Source of the DNA: Bufo bufo | Lineage: Eukaryota > Chordata > Amphibia > Anura > Bufonidae | Assembly: GCF_905171765.1 (NCBI RefSeq) | Contig: NC_053392.1 | Coordinates: 413,550,787-413,614,786 of the forward strand | Length of the DNA: 64,000 nt | Direction of reading: 5' to 3' | Shown here: positions 32,406 through 42,798 of the stretch, piece after piece | How the letters are laid out: every line of letters starts with the position of its first letter | How positions within the stretch are numbered: the stretch's first letter is position 1 | The notes under the pieces: model-generated | Seen by the model: the letters and a program-made list of their open reading frames with translations, nothing else | Database searches by the model: none | What the model was told of the DNA's origin: nothing | Translations under genes and position numbers: made by a program

Positions 32406-32460
32406 GATATGACCACTGAGGAAGGGATGTGTAATCATCCCGAAACGCGTCTGGTATATC
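32406..32460 (+). ncRNA. hammerhead ribozyme-like motif in PLE leader
   Basis: Stem I: GATAT (32406-32410), bulged G, ACCA (32412-32415) pairs with TGGTATATC (32452-32460). Core CTGAGGA (32416-32422). Stem II: GGGATG (32424-32429) pairs with CATCCC (32436-32441) with a 6-base loop. Then GAAA, a self-complementary CGCG and UC, with expected cleavage after C32451. PLEs are known to carry hammerheads with minimal stem III. One extra A (32423) between core and stem II departs from the consensus, so activity is uncertain. Confidence 0.7.
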
Positions 32461-32630
32461 AGACACTCTGCTGAAACCTCCGCTGAAAGAATCTTTGCAT
32501 GGCCATGCTATAAAGAAAAAGATTTTTCAAACTGAATAATGAAACACTTCGACAATTGAATCGACCTAAACATCCGAGTGAGTACAGAGACTGGACGGAA
32601 ATCCCACTCTGAGTATCGCGAGATTGGGCG

Positions 32631-33368
32631 AGTCTGCAAGCTGTGAGGACGGAGCGGCGTCTCCAACGTACTACCTGGACTTAGTTAAGGAAGAGATTTT
32701 CAAACAAACATCACAGGAGGTAAGAAAATTCTCTCCTCAACCAGCAAAGACCATCCTCTATTCAGAGGTAAGTGCCTGGCCGATATTTGAGACTTTCTAT
32801 TTAAATTAATTGTCTAACAGCCGAATATATACTACAGCTATGGCATTTCATGAGGACAATTTCATGGGTTGATGCATTGATCCGGACGCCCCTACTTGTC
32901 AGAGGAAGTGTTATAAGTATATCAGCGTACACCAACGTGCAGGGATCCAATAGGTGTCCCTTCTTTTTTCTTTTGATACACCTTTTCTTGATATAATGTT
33001 TTACATTTATTCACAATTTTTTCTCATCTTATGGACACTATCACATGTGTACAATCCTGAATCTAGGACTTAATTTACCTATTTAATCTTTGTAACACCA
33101 ATCCGTGTCCCCTTAGGACACCATTGAGAACTTTCCACGTTATATATATGTATAGCTGCTATTACTTCCATTGTTTATATTGAATGATATTTGTTGCTAT
33201 CTCAATAGTGTCATTTTTATGGTCGACCATTTAGTTTCAGGCTATATTGTATTCTACATTGATTGTATTTTATGGTGACTGTATATTTTATGTATTATTT
33301 TATTGAAAAATTATATTAAATTTATCTGAGTAATGCCATAGAGTGAGTGCTCGCTTCCATTACTATTT
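32631..33368 (+). repeat. PLE pseudo-LTR, copy 1
   Basis: Starts agtctgcaagctgtgaggac and ends gcttccattactattt. Repeated at 35,279-36,017 with about a dozen differences. It lies between the hammerhead-like motif and the first PLE ORF. The 61-66 codon frame within both copies is part of this non-coding repeat. Confidence 0.93.
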
Positions 33369-33514
33369 CTACATATCCATTACATTGAGGTAGGGTGTCC
33401 TCAATTTTAGTTTGTAGCACCGTACCACCCGCTACCAGCAGTGAGCCACTCCATCCAATTTACTATTTTGTATTACAAACGCCCACTTGGTTGTGAGCTC
33501 CTTCTGTTAGCAGG

Positions 33515-34108
33515 ATGGATCTATGGCATCATATTCAGAGCAAAAAACTTAAAGCAGAATCCTACAGATTTTCAGCTAATGAACATTTATCTATAGAGGG
33601 AGAGAAATCTATAGCAACTAGCTTTAGGGAATTAGAAGGCCTACTTCAAAAGCAATTGAGGCATTTTTGGGAAATCAAAGCATTACAACATTATATTGAA
33701 CATGGGATACTACCCAAAGAATTACAGATCAATAAAATTCCAGCACAAGATCTTCTCAACAATACTTTTGAGAATGAATGGAATACTCTTCTAGTTTCCC
33801 AATCTATTGCTCTAATGAATCTAATTGTTAAAAGGAGAACTGAAATGTTAGAAGACCTTAATAAGAAAATAGATAAACTGAAGGAACAATTAGACAAAAT
33901 CCCAAAAAATGATGAATATACAATGTGGCAAGATAGAATCTGCAAAGGACTAGATAAGACAGAGGCAGATATTCTAAACAAAAAAACTAAAAAATATACA
34001 GAGACTCAGGGGACTAAGTATCGAGAGAGTGCTCATAAATCTGATATGCCAAAGACACACACGCATACTAATGAAGATAGAGCAATGAATAGACAGGAGG
34101 TGAAATAG
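33515..34108 (+). pseudogene. PLE N-terminal ORF segment (coiled coil)
   Basis: A 197-codon frame rich in Lys, Glu and Leu, with SIATSFRELEGLLQKQLRHF, NTFENEWNTLLVSQSIALMN and a heptad-like LEDLNKKIDKLKEQLDKIPK. Long charged N-terminal regions of this kind precede the RT in PLE proteins. The frame ends at 34,108, and coding resumes in a different frame at 34,203 (YNLRQKNPPRQVPREENFYH) and then 34,481. The connection to the RT ORF by frameshifts is inference from order and spacing. Confidence 0.7.
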
Positions 34109-34202
34109 GGATATTCAACATGCTATACCAATTAGCAATAGATATGACCTATTATCAGAACATCATTTTTTAGACCATACCCCTGCACACCACAGAACTC
34201 GG

Positions 34203-34460
34203 ATGAGACAAAGGGAACAATCACCGAACTATTATCGCCAACAATCACCCACTCATCATTACAACCTGAGACAAAAAAATCCCCCACGTCAAGTGCCGAG
34301 AGAGGAGAACTTCTATCACACTCCCCCATCTCGGAAACATTATGGGAGACCAAACGAAGAACAAACAAACACCAAGAGGCCTCATTACCACAAACAGCTA
34401 GAGGAAGGAAAACTAGGAAGAGCAAAAGGAAGAGAAACGAGATACAGGAAGCATCAATAA
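34203..34460 (+). pseudogene. PLE ORF middle segment (basic linker)
   Basis: Frame with HHYNLRQKNPPRQVPREENF and ARGRET-like basic stretches, rich in His, Arg and Gln. It connects the coiled-coil part to the RT part in a shifted frame. No enzymatic motif is visible. Confidence 0.5.
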
Positions 34461-34480
34461 TACCAAATAAGGATGCTATT

Positions 34481-35262
34481 GTGAACCTTAGCTCCACCAA
34501 CCTTACAGAGGCGCAAATTTCTATATTAAACAAAGGTTTCAAATATGCCCCCACTGCCCAAATAGATAAATTCTCTACATATATAGGGATACAGAAATTT
34601 ATTAGAAAGATCTGCTTGAAGAAACATTTTATTAAAAATCCTTTAGAAACTATAAGGAGTCAACCAACCAATTTGTTTCAATATACAACTCTGAGAAACA
34701 AGTCAAAAATGTATCCACGAAACGAAATTAGTAAAGAAATGGCCACCTTCCAAAAATGTGTGGAGAGAGATCTAAGAAAGATGAGTAATAGGGCCGTAAC
34801 TAACAATTTGACTACAAGAGAAATCTCAGCGATCAATAGAAATAGAAATGACTATACGCCCAGCGGACAAAGGGGGGCTACAGTAATACTAGATACTGGG
34901 AAATACAACGATGAATGTTGGAGACAGTTGAAAGACACTGCTACCTATTTGAAACTATCAAAGGACCCATTAGTACAATTTAAACAAGAACTAAAGGTAT
35001 TATGAGAAAAAGGATTACAAGATCGAATTCTTCTCCAACAAGAATTTGATTTTATATTGGGCACACAGGGAAGGCTACCTGCCTTCTACTGTTTGCCCAA
35101 GATTCACAAAAATCTAGAACACCTCCCCGGACGACCAATAGTTTCCGGCATAGGCTCCATTACCTCAAATCTATCCAAGTTTATTGATACTCACCTTCAA
35201 CCATTGGTGAAAAAATCTCAATTATATGTGCAAGATACCACTCACATTATAAAAATTGGATT
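34481..35262 (+). pseudogene. PLE reverse transcriptase, N-terminal part
   Basis: Starts MNLSSTNLTEAQISILNKGF, typical of PLE RT openings, followed by FQKCVERDLRKMSNRAVTNN. A TGA at 35,003 interrupts the frame, which continues with LPAFYCLPKIHKNLEHLPGR and PIVSGIGSITSNLSKFIDTH, the PLE RT motifs 1-2. At 35,262 the frame runs straight into the right pseudo-LTR, so the YxDD active site, thumb, zinc linker and endonuclease are absent. Assignment to PLE is firm from the LPKIHK and GRPIVSGIGS motifs. The Neptune-type subgroup is my guess. Confidence 0.88.
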
Positions 35263-35278
35263 TTGGGCGAGATTGTCA

Positions 35279-36017
35279 GAGTCTGCAAGCTGTGAGGACG
35301 GAGCGGCGTCTCCAACGTACTACCTGGACTTAGTTAAGGAAGAGATTTTCAAACAAACATCACAGGAGGTAAGAAAATTCTCTCCTCAACCAGCAAAGGC
35401 CATCCTCTATTCAGAGGTAAGTGCCTGGCCGATATTTGAGACTTTCTATTTAAATTAATTGCCTAACAGCCGAATATATACTACAGCTATGGCGTTTCAT
35501 GAGGACAATTTCATGGGTTGATGCTTTGATCCGGACACCCCTACTTGTCAGAGGAAGTGTTATAAGTATATCAGCGTACACCAACGTGCAGAGATCCAAT
35601 AGGTGTCCCTTCTTTTTTCTTTTGATACACCTTTTCTTGATATAATGTTTTACATTTATTCACCATTTTTTCTCATCTTATGGACACTATCACATGTGCA
35701 CAATCCTGAATCTAGGACTTAATTTACCTATTTAATCTTTGTAACACCAATCCGTGTCACTTTAGGACACCATTGAGAACTTTCCACGTTATATATATGT
35801 ATAGCTGCTATTACTTCCATTGTTTATATTGAATGATATTTGTTGCTATCTCAATAGTGTCATTTTTATGGTCGACCATTTAGTTTCAGGCTATATTGTA
35901 TTCTACATTGATTGCATTTTATGGTGACTGTATATTTTATGTATTATTTTATTGAAAAATTATATTAAATTTATCTGAGTAATGCCATAGAGTGAGTGCT
36001 CGCTTCCATTACTATTT
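35279..36017 (+). repeat. PLE pseudo-LTR, copy 2
   Basis: Direct repeat of 32,631-33,368, joined in place of the RT catalytic half. It ends one base before the 11-bp target duplication. Confidence 0.93.
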
Positions 36018-36029
36018 ATAAATAACTTT

Positions 36030-36905
36030 ACCAGCCACAGCAGTAAACACAGATTTAGCTGAATATAAATTGTAGGCCTATTATTTAGGCGCTGGATGAC
36101 AGGTATACGTTTACGGACAGAATTAGACTTGGAGATGCACGGTAGCGTTTGAAGTTATTGAGAATGACCCTATCCGCACCTTTAATCTAATATACCCTTT
36201 TATGGATAGATTTAAACTTGGCCTGCTACAGCAGAAACCACTGATTTAGGGAATTGCTAATTTGGGAATTGTATTTCATCCCAGAAAAAAATATATCCTT
36301 TGCCAGACAGCAGACAGTATTACAATTGGCTAGCCACAGCTGAAACACCAGATTTAGGGTACTGCTATTTTGGCAATTGTATTTCACCCCTCAATAAAAT
36401 AGCATGCACAGCCAAGCCCCTGATGTAGGATATAGCAAAAAAATACCACACTATTGATGGTTAAATGTACTTGGTGGCAGCTTGTGCTGGCGCACCACAA
36501 GACACGAAATGGCCGCCGATCACCCCAGAAAAAGTGACAGAAAAACGCTCTGGGCAGCCTTAAAACAGTGAGCAATTAAATAGCAGAGGTTGAATGATAC
36601 ACAACTGTACATCGATCACTTCAGTAATTGTTTTTGAAGACTAAATCACTGCCTAATCTCGCCCTAACAGCAGCAGCTGCATCCTATCCCTACACTGATC
36701 AGAGCAGAGTGACATGCGGCGCTACGTGACTCCAGCTTAAATAGAGGCTGGGTCACATGCTGCACTGGCCAATCACAGCCATGCCAATAGTAGGCATGGC
36801 TGTGATGGCCTCTTGGGGCAAGTAGTATGAGGCTTGTTGATTGGCTGCTTTGCAGCCTTTCAAAAAGCGCCAAGAAAGCGCCGAACACCGAACCCGAACC
36901 CAGAC
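36030..36905 (-). mobile_element. minus-strand hAT 5' region resumed after the PLE
   Basis: Continues the 290-bp repeat (gtaggcctattatttaggcg at 36,072), then reads on the minus strand toward its 5' end: leader, transcription start region, TTTAAG in place of TATA and ccaatcacag (CCAAT) at 36,768. An agccatgcc/ggcatggct inverted pair follows at about 36,777-36,803. The arrangement mirrors 19,840-20,080. Confidence 0.8.
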
Positions 36906-37262
36906 TTTTACGAAAATCAGGGCCGCCATCAGGGGGGTACAGCCGATACCCCAGTAAGGGGCCCGGACCCCAGGGGGGCCCGGCCAGTTCCAATTTTAAT
37001 TTAATTTTTTATTTTTTTATTTTTTTGACATTTGTCAGCTGATTCTCGTATACCTTCAGACTGCAGTCCCCTTTAAAAGGCTCTGACTCTCTGAGCCGCT
37101 GCACAGAGGAACGCAGCTGCGCAGGTGACGTCAGACGCTGGCCGCTGCCTAACGCCGCCGCCGCCTGCCTGCCAGCCACTGCCAGACAGTCAATTCTGGT
37201 TTGCAGACTTGCAGCCAGGAGCGGCGGCGGGAACTTCTGGGACTGGAAACTGCATACAGTAT

Positions 37263-37609
37263 TTTTTCAAAGCAGAACACACAGCTAAATGGCTGGGGCT
37301 GGGTGGGCTGGCAAGGGAGGGGTTAATAACAATAAGTGATGGAGGATCATGGCCCTGGATAATCCAGAAATGTGGCATACTGAGCTGAGCTATTTCAAAG
37401 GCTCCAAATTATTTATTTTCATATTGATCCTTATGTTGTCTACTTGGCTAGGCAGCTCTATGTTGTGTAGTCTTTGCTCGGGGGTAAAATGCAAAGCTGT
37501 TTTCTATATTATCCCACAGGGCCATGATCCTCAATCACTTATTGTTATTAACCCCTCCCTTGCCAGCCCACCTAGCCCCATTTAGCTGTGTGTTCTGCTT
37601 TGAAAAAAA
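37263..37609. repeat. inverted repeat inside the hAT MITE
   Basis: Arms 37,263-37,356 (caaagcagaacacacagcta ... gatcatggccctgg) and 37,518-37,609 (gggccatgatcctcaatcac ... gtgttctgctttg) are near-perfect inverted copies, with about 160 bases between. Confidence 0.85.
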
Positions 37610-37719
37610 TGTTTAGGCCATGAAGGGGTTAATTAAGTGTTGCAGGGGGTGGGGGGTGTAATTGTGCATATTGTGTTTGGGATCCATTTAACAAGTTTGA
37701 CCAGTTGGGTTTGAGAGTG

Positions 37720-38325
37720 GTTGAGTGTCGTCCACAGATTCCCCCCATAACAGTGTGTCGTCCACAGATTCCCCCCATAACAGTGTATCGTCCACAGATT
37801 CCCCCCATAACAGTGTGTCGTCCACAGATTCCCCCCATAACAGTGCGTCGTCCACAGATTCCCCCCATAACAGTGTGTCGTCCACAGATTCCCCCCATAA
37901 CAGTGTGTCGTCCACAGATTCCCCCCATAACAGTGTGTTGTCCACAGATTCCCCCCATAACAGTGTGTCGTCCACAGATTCTCCCCATAACAGTGCGTCG
38001 TCCACAGATTCCCCCCATAACAGTGCGTCGTCCACAGATTCCCCCCATAACAGTGCGTCGTCCACAGATTCGCCCCATAACAGTGCGTCGTCCACAGATT
38101 CCCCCCATAACAGTGCGTCGTCCACAGATTCCCCCCATAACAGTGCGTCGTCCACAGATTCCCCCCATAACAGTGCGTCGTCCACAGATTCCCCCCCATA
38201 ACAGTGCGTCGTCCACAGATTCCCCCCATAACAGTGCGTCGTCCACAGATTCCCCCCATAACAGTGCGTCGTCCACAGATTCGCCCCATAACAGTGCGTC
38301 ATCCACAGATTCCCCCCCATAACAC
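37720..38325. repeat. 30-bp minisatellite, 20 copies
   Basis: gtcgtccacagattcccccc plus ataacagtgt/c repeats with exact 30-base spacing and very few changes (C/T, occasional G, one extra C near 38,190). Because 30 is divisible by three and the unit lacks stops in several frames, it produces long spurious ORFs on both strands. The homogeneity indicates recent expansion. Confidence 0.97.
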
Positions 38326-38724
38326 TGTAACAGTAAACCTTGTGCTTTTAAGGTGTTTTTTCTTAAATGTGCCAGGGGAAGATTGCTAGGGCAGCTTAGA
38401 ACAGGTAGTGTAGTTAGTGTTAGTGTAGGGTCCTGCTTAAAAGAGTTTACCTTGTCGTGGTAGCAGGCTTCATATTATTTGGTCAAAAAATAATTCCTTA
38501 CTGAAATCACTGATTATCACTTTTTGCTGTCTTTGTAGTTGTAAAAAAATAATGAAATTGGGGGTGGAGGGGGGCCATAGGTGGAGTCAGGACGGATTCT
38601 AAAGGGGCGGGGTAGGAGGGGGGGCCCAGGCCTTGAGCTGTGTAAGGGGCCCCAAAATTTCTGATGGCAGCCCTGACGAAAATGTTCGGGTTCGGGTCTA
38701 TACAGTTCGGGTTCGCTCATCCCT

Positions 38725-39224
38725 ACTCTCTACCTTTTATTGTTGAGGTGGACGCTTCTGAGGTGGGTGTGGGTGCGGTCTTATCTCAGGGTCCCTCTCC
38801 TGCCAAATGGCGACGGTGTGCCTTTTTCTCAAGAAAACTCTCCTCTGCAGAGAGAAATTACGATGTGGGAGATAGGGAGTTGTTGGCCATCAAATTAGCT
38901 TTTGAGGAATGGCGCCATTGGTTAGAGGGAGCCAGACACCCTATTACTGTGTTTACAGACCATAAGAATCTGGCCTACTTGGAATCGGCCAAGCGTCTGA
39001 ACCTGAGACAGGCCAGATGGTCTTTGTTCTTTTCTAGGTTTAATTTTGTTGTTACGTTCCGCCCTGGGGTTAAAAATGTGAAGGTGGATGCCCTGTCACG
39101 TTGTTTTCCGCGAGGGGGGAACTTTGAAGACCCAGGTTCCATTTTGGCTGAAGGGGTGGTCGTCTCTGCTCTTTATCCTGATTTGGAGGCAGAGGTTTTA
39201 GGCAGCCCAGGCAGAGGCTCCTGA
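38725..39224 (+). pseudogene. gypsy 1 RNase H domain
   Basis: Plus-strand frame from [20 protein letters not shown], with [20 protein letters not shown] and [20 protein letters not shown], the Asp/Glu/Asp residues of a retroelement RNase H that degrades the RNA strand during reverse transcription. The palm domain upstream is missing. The frame ends at 39,224 with a shift to the integrase frame at about 39,230. Confidence 0.92.
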
Positions 39225-39229
39225 TCTTT

Positions 39230-40041
39230 GTCCCCCTGGGAGGTTGTTTATGCCTCTCACTTTACAACACAAGGTTTTTAAGGAGCACCAAAATACTGTC
39301 CTTGCTGGGCACCCGGGGAGTAGAGCCACAGTGGATCTCATTGCTCGGAGATTCTGGTGGCCGGCTCTTCATAAGACGGTTGAGGGTTTTGTGGCAGCCT
39401 GCGAGACCTGCGCTCGTGCCAAGGTCCCTCATTCACGGCCATCGGGTTCTCTCCTCCCGTTACCCATTCCTTCCCGTCCTTGGACGCATCTGTCCATGGA
39501 CTTCATTACGGAACTGCCTCGTTCCTCGGGGAAGACTGTGATTCTGGTAGTAGTGGACCGTTTTAGCAAAATGGCACATTTCATTCCCTTTCCTGGGTTA
39601 CCCAATGCTCAGACGCTGGCGCAAGCGTTTGTTGATCACATTGTTAAATTGCTTGGCATTCCTTCAGACATCGTTTCTGATAGGGGCACGCAATTTGTTT
39701 CCAGATTCTGGAAGGCCTTCTGTTCTCGCTTGGGGGTTCGGTTGTCATTCTCTTCTGCTTTTCACCCGCAGTCGAATGGTCAGACCGAACGCGTCAATCA
39801 GAACCTGGAGACATATCTGTGCTGTTTTGTGGCGGAGAATCAGGAGGATTGGTGTTATTTTTTGTCCCTTGCTGAATTTGCTTTAAATAACCGTCGCCAG
39901 GAGTCCTCTGATAAGTCACCATTTTTTGGTGCATATGGGTTTCATCCGCAGTTTGGGACATTCTCTGGAGAGTGGTCTTCTGGTTTACCTGATGAGGAGA
40001 GATTTTCCTCGTCTTTGTCATTTATTTGGCAAAAGATTTAG
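39230..40041 (+). pseudogene. gypsy 1 integrase
   Basis: The N-terminal zinc-binding HHCC ([20 protein letters not shown], then CETCARAK) is followed by the DDE core: [20 protein letters not shown] (Asp 1), [15 protein letters not shown] (Asp 2) and [17 protein letters not shown] (Glu). All three catalytic residues and HHCC are intact. A TAG at 40,039 ends the frame although homologous sequence continues in the same frame, so the integrase-chromodomain protein is truncated. The nearly complete state implies a moderately young insertion. Confidence 0.95.
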
Positions 40042-40531
40042 GGTAATCTGAAGAGGATGAGTGAGAGATATAAGCGTGTGGCGGATAAGAGACGTGTGCC
40101 TGGTCCGGACCTGAATGTGGGTGATCTGGTGTGATTGTCTACAAAGAATATCAAACTGAAGGTTCCCTCCTGGAAGTTGGGTCCTAAGTTTATTGGGCCT
40201 TACAAGATCTTGTCCGTCATCAATCCCGTTGCCTTCCGTCTTGATCTTCCTCAGACTTGGAAGATCCATAATGTTTTTCACAGGTCCCCATTAAAACCTT
40301 ATGTCCAACCCACTGTACCCTCCTCTTTGCCTCCTCCTCCGATTGTTGTTGATGGTAATCTTGAATTTCAGGTCTCTAGGATTGTGGATTCCCGCATTAT
40401 CCGCGGTTCTCTCCAGTACCTTGTTCATTGGGAGGGTTATGGTCCTGAGGAGAGGATGTGGGTCCCAGTGGCGGACATTAAGGCCACTCGTCTCATCAGG
40501 GCTTTCCATAGGTCTCATCCTGAGAAGGTGG
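40042..40531 (+). pseudogene. gypsy 1 integrase C-terminus and chromodomain
   Basis: Same frame as the integrase after the TAG: SERYKRVADKRRVPGPDLNV, a TGA at 40,132, then KVPSWKLGPKFIGPYKILSV (GPY/F module) and a chromodomain LEFQVSRIVDSRIIRGSLQY, LVHWEGYGPEERMWVP. Chromodomains direct integration to modified chromatin in chromoviruses. At 40,531 the frame is cut by gypsy 2. The final residues (SECPESTRTGRGT) are found at 46,053 onward. Confidence 0.93.
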
Positions 40532-41142
40532 TGTCACGACCGCTACCCCAGCAGCAGTCGTGTCGCACCAGACGGAGGGGAAGGGGGACCCTTATCTACG
40601 GATGGGAATAGTATGGCCACCCCTGACTAACCCTAAGCTGGCACCTGTCTGCCCTGATACCCTAGACGGGGTGTGAACCCGTGCGGTGAGCAGGATGCCT
40701 AAACCCTCAGTCACCCTAAAAAGGCCTAGAGTGGGGAAAGGCCGATGGGAGCACTAGTCACCATCACTCATGTCTAGGAGAACAGCAGGGGAAGAGTCAC
40801 GAGCAGAGAAGGCGATCCCAATCACGACAGTCCACGCCGGACAAGAGCTCCACAGCAACACCATCAAACGATCTCCTTCAAAGGTCAGAATAGAACTGGA
40901 AGTAAGGACTATATCTGGCAATGACTGCAAGTGAAAGTGAAACTAATATAGTAGCTGGGAGTGGCAGACAGGACTCACCTGAGAAGGATGCCTACAAACT
41001 CCCAGTCAGGACAAAAAGGTTCACAAGGCAAAACCCAGATGACATACCCTGAACCACAGAGCAAACTCACAAGCTATCGCGAGTAGCAAGTCGCTGCGAC
41101 CTTCTCCTCCCAGACCTGTCTGGATCAGTCACAGTCATGACA
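40532..41142 (-). repeat. gypsy 2 3' LTR
   Basis: 611 bp. Lacks 38 bp (acaaacaaactatatcagag region) that are present at 45,662-45,700 in the other LTR. Otherwise nearly identical. The polypurine tract AGAAAGGGGGGTAC (minus strand) lies at 41,143-41,156 next to it. Confidence 0.95.
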
Positions 41143-41885
41143 GTACCCCCCTTTCTACGAGGGGCCCCTGGACCCTCAAGACCAGGCCTCCCTGGATGGG
41201 AGCTATGAAAAGCCCGAATGAGTCTGTCCGCTTTTATCTCTGATGCTGGAACCCACATTCTCTCTTCGGAACCATAACCTTTCCAGTGCACCAGGTACTG
41301 AAGAGAGCGGCGAACATATCGTGAATCAACAATCTTTTCTACCTGAAACTCAAGACTGCCATCAACAACCACCGGTGGAGGCGGTAGTGGCAATGGTTCA
41401 GGAGGTTCTACATATCTCTTAAGCAGAGATCTGTGGAAGACATTATGGATCCTTAGAGTCTGAGGTAGCTCCAGACGAAAAGCCACCGGGTTAATGATCT
41501 TAATTACCCTATAAGGACCAATAAATCTCGGACCTAATTTCCACGAGGGAACCTTCAACTTGATATTTCTGGTAGACAACCACACCAAGTCATTCACCCC
41601 AAGGTCCGGACCTTCAGAGCGCTTCCTATCAGCCGCACGTTTGTATCTACCACCAATTCTCTTCAAACTTTCTTGCACACTCTGCCACACTGAAGAAAGT
41701 GAAGACGCAAATCGTTCCTCCTCGGGATTTCCAGACGGCCCCCCCTCACTAAACGTACAAAACTGAGGAAGGAAACCATACGCACCAAAAAATGGTGACT
41801 TATCGGTGGATTCTTGACGACGATTATTAATGGCAAACTCGGCTAACGGTAATAGATGACCATTCCTCCTGATTTTCGGAAACAA
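41067..41885 (-). CDS. gypsy 2 integrase C-terminus and chromodomain
   Basis: Minus-strand frame with [40 protein letters not shown] (GPY/F module) and chromodomain LEFQVEKIVDSRYVRRSLQY, LVHWKGYGSEERMWVPASEI. It ends just inside the LTR. It is out of frame with the upstream integrase core because of a shift near 41,870, so it is a separated portion of one polyprotein rather than a separate gene. The first ATG is not a true start. Confidence 0.92.
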   Translation of the reverse strand: MFPKIRRNGHLLPLAEFAINNRRQESTDKSPFFGAYGFLPQFCTFSEGGPSGNPEEERFASSLSSVWQSVQESLKRIGGRYKRAADRKRSEGPDLGVNDLVWLSTRNIKLKVPSWKLGPRFIGPYRVIKIINPVAFRLELPQTLRIHNVFHRSLLKRYVEPPEPLPLPPPPVVVDGSLEFQVEKIVDSRYVRRSLQYLVHWKGYGSEERMWVPASEIKADRLIRAFHSSHPGRPGLEGPGAPRRKGGTVMTVTDPDRSGRRRSQRLATRDSL

Positions 41886-42798
41886 AGCATCTCAAATATG
41901 TCTCTAGGTTTTGATTGGTACGTTCAGTCTGACCGGACTGTGGATGGAAAGATGAAGAAAACGATAGATGAACCCATAAACGAGAACAAAAAGCTTTCCA
42001 AAATTTAGAAACGAATTGGGTACCACGATCCGAAACAATATCGGAAGGGACCCCGTGAAGCTTCACGATGTGGTCAATAAAAACCTGAGCCAGTGTGTTA
42101 GCATTAGGCAATGCGGCAAGAGCAATAAAGTGCACCATTTTACTGAATCTGTCAACAACTACAAGAATAACAGTCTTCCCCGCTGATACTGGTAGATCCG
42201 TAATGAAATCCATTGACAGGTGCGTCCAAGGCCTGTTGGGGATGGCCAGAGGTAAAAGACGCCCCGCCGGACGAGTATGATCTACCTTAGAACGAGCACA
42301 GGTAGCACATGCAGACACAAAATTCAACACCTCCTGGCGCCATTTAGGCCACCAGAACCGACGAGACACTAACTCAGAGGTTGCCCTACTACCTGGGTGT
42401 CCTGCCAGTGTGGAGTTATGGTGTTCTTTTAGTATCTCCAGTCGTAAATTTTCTGGCACAAACAGTTTACCCGAGGGGCAGGAGGCCGGGGCGTCCCCCT
42501 GAGCTTCCAACACCCTCCCCTCTAAACCTGAGTGTAATGCAGAGACCACCACCCCCTTTTGCAAAATGGGCTCTGGTACCTCAACATCACGCCCTCCAGG
42601 AAAACTTCGAGACAATGCATCCGCCTTAGTATTTTTTGCCCCCGGGCGATAGGTTATTACAAAATTAAACCTAGTAAAAAATAACGACCACCGAGCCTGT
42701 CTAGGGGTGAGACGTTTAGCAGACTCCAGATATAATAAGTTTTTGTGATCAGTAATCATGTGACGGGATGAACCGCCCCCTCCAAAAAATGACGCCAC
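41827..42798 (-). CDS. gypsy 2 RNase H end and integrase core
   Basis: Begins at a shift in RNase H ([20 protein letters not shown]), then the spacer, HHCC zinc finger ([28 protein letters not shown]), and DDE core: [35 protein letters not shown] and [20 protein letters not shown]. Compared with gypsy 1 one Asn before GQTER is missing (three-base deletion close to the catalytic Glu). The frame is lost near 41,870. The catalytic triad itself is intact. Confidence 0.95.
   Translation of the reverse strand: MASFFGGGGSSRHMITDHKNLLYLESAKRLTPRQARWSLFFTRFNFVITYRPGAKNTKADALSRSFPGGRDVEVPEPILQKGVVVSALHSGLEGRVLEAQGDAPASCPSGKLFVPENLRLEILKEHHNSTLAGHPGSRATSELVSRRFWWPKWRQEVLNFVSACATCARSKVDHTRPAGRLLPLAIPNRPWTHLSMDFITDLPVSAGKTVILVVVDRFSKMVHFIALAALPNANTLAQVFIDHIVKLHGVPSDIVSDRGTQFVSKFWKAFCSRLWVHLSFSSSFHPQSGQTERTNQNLETYLRCFVSENQEEWSSITVSRVCH

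Larger units (their letters stand above)
31987..36018 (+). mobile_element. Penelope-like retroelement, 4.0 kb
   Basis: Both boundaries are set by a perfect 11-bp target duplication TAAATAACTTT (31976-31986 and 36019-36029) inside a hAT repeat. From left: 5' leader with a hammerhead-like motif, a 738-bp sequence that is repeated at the right end (pseudo-LTR), N-terminal ORF, start of the PLE reverse transcriptase, then the repeated 738 bp. Most of the RT and any GIY-YIG endonuclease are missing, so it is an internally deleted or recombined copy. Confidence 0.92.
36918..38675. mobile_element. non-autonomous hAT carrying a 30-bp minisatellite
   Basis: Ends CAGGGCCGCCATCAG and CTGATGGCAGCCCTG, flanked by a perfect 8-bp duplication ACGAAAAT (36910-36917 and 38676-38683). 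1,758 bp. The host sequence is the tip region of the minus-strand hAT (gacttttacgaaaatgttcggg once healed). It contains a 95-bp inverted repeat and a 20-copy minisatellite, and no transposase. Confidence 0.93.
30413..38724 (-). mobile_element. large hAT element, minus strand, 3'-truncated, with two nested insertions
   Basis: The 5' end lies at the right: ttcgggttcgctcatcccta (38,705-38,724), then the family promoter near 36,740 and subterminal repeats (36,030-36,290 and 31,450-31,986), then transposase coding to 30,413 where a minisatellite takes over. A PLE (31,987-36,018) and a hAT MITE (36,918-38,675) are inserted in it. It is the same family as the element at 19,769, as promoter and transposase match closely. 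Confidence 0.8.
38725..40531 (+). mobile_element. Ty3/gypsy chromovirus 1, 5'-truncated, left portion
   Basis: Begins abruptly at the hAT end in the RNase H region and carries RNase H, integrase and chromodomain. It is interrupted at 40,531 by a second gypsy element and continues at 46,052 with the last codons of pol, polypurine tract and 3' LTR. No gag, protease, polymerase or 5' LTR is left in the window. Confidence 0.9.

Noticed and set aside
37629..38322. Overlapping ORFs of 158-225 codons on both strands
   Set aside because: They are produced by a 30-bp minisatellite whose unit has no stop in several frames. The translations are pure repeats such as GGICGRRTVM.
37720..38325. Regular 30-base direct repeats that could suggest a CRISPR array
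   Set aside because: The repeats are contiguous with no unique spacers, and the context is a vertebrate hAT MITE.
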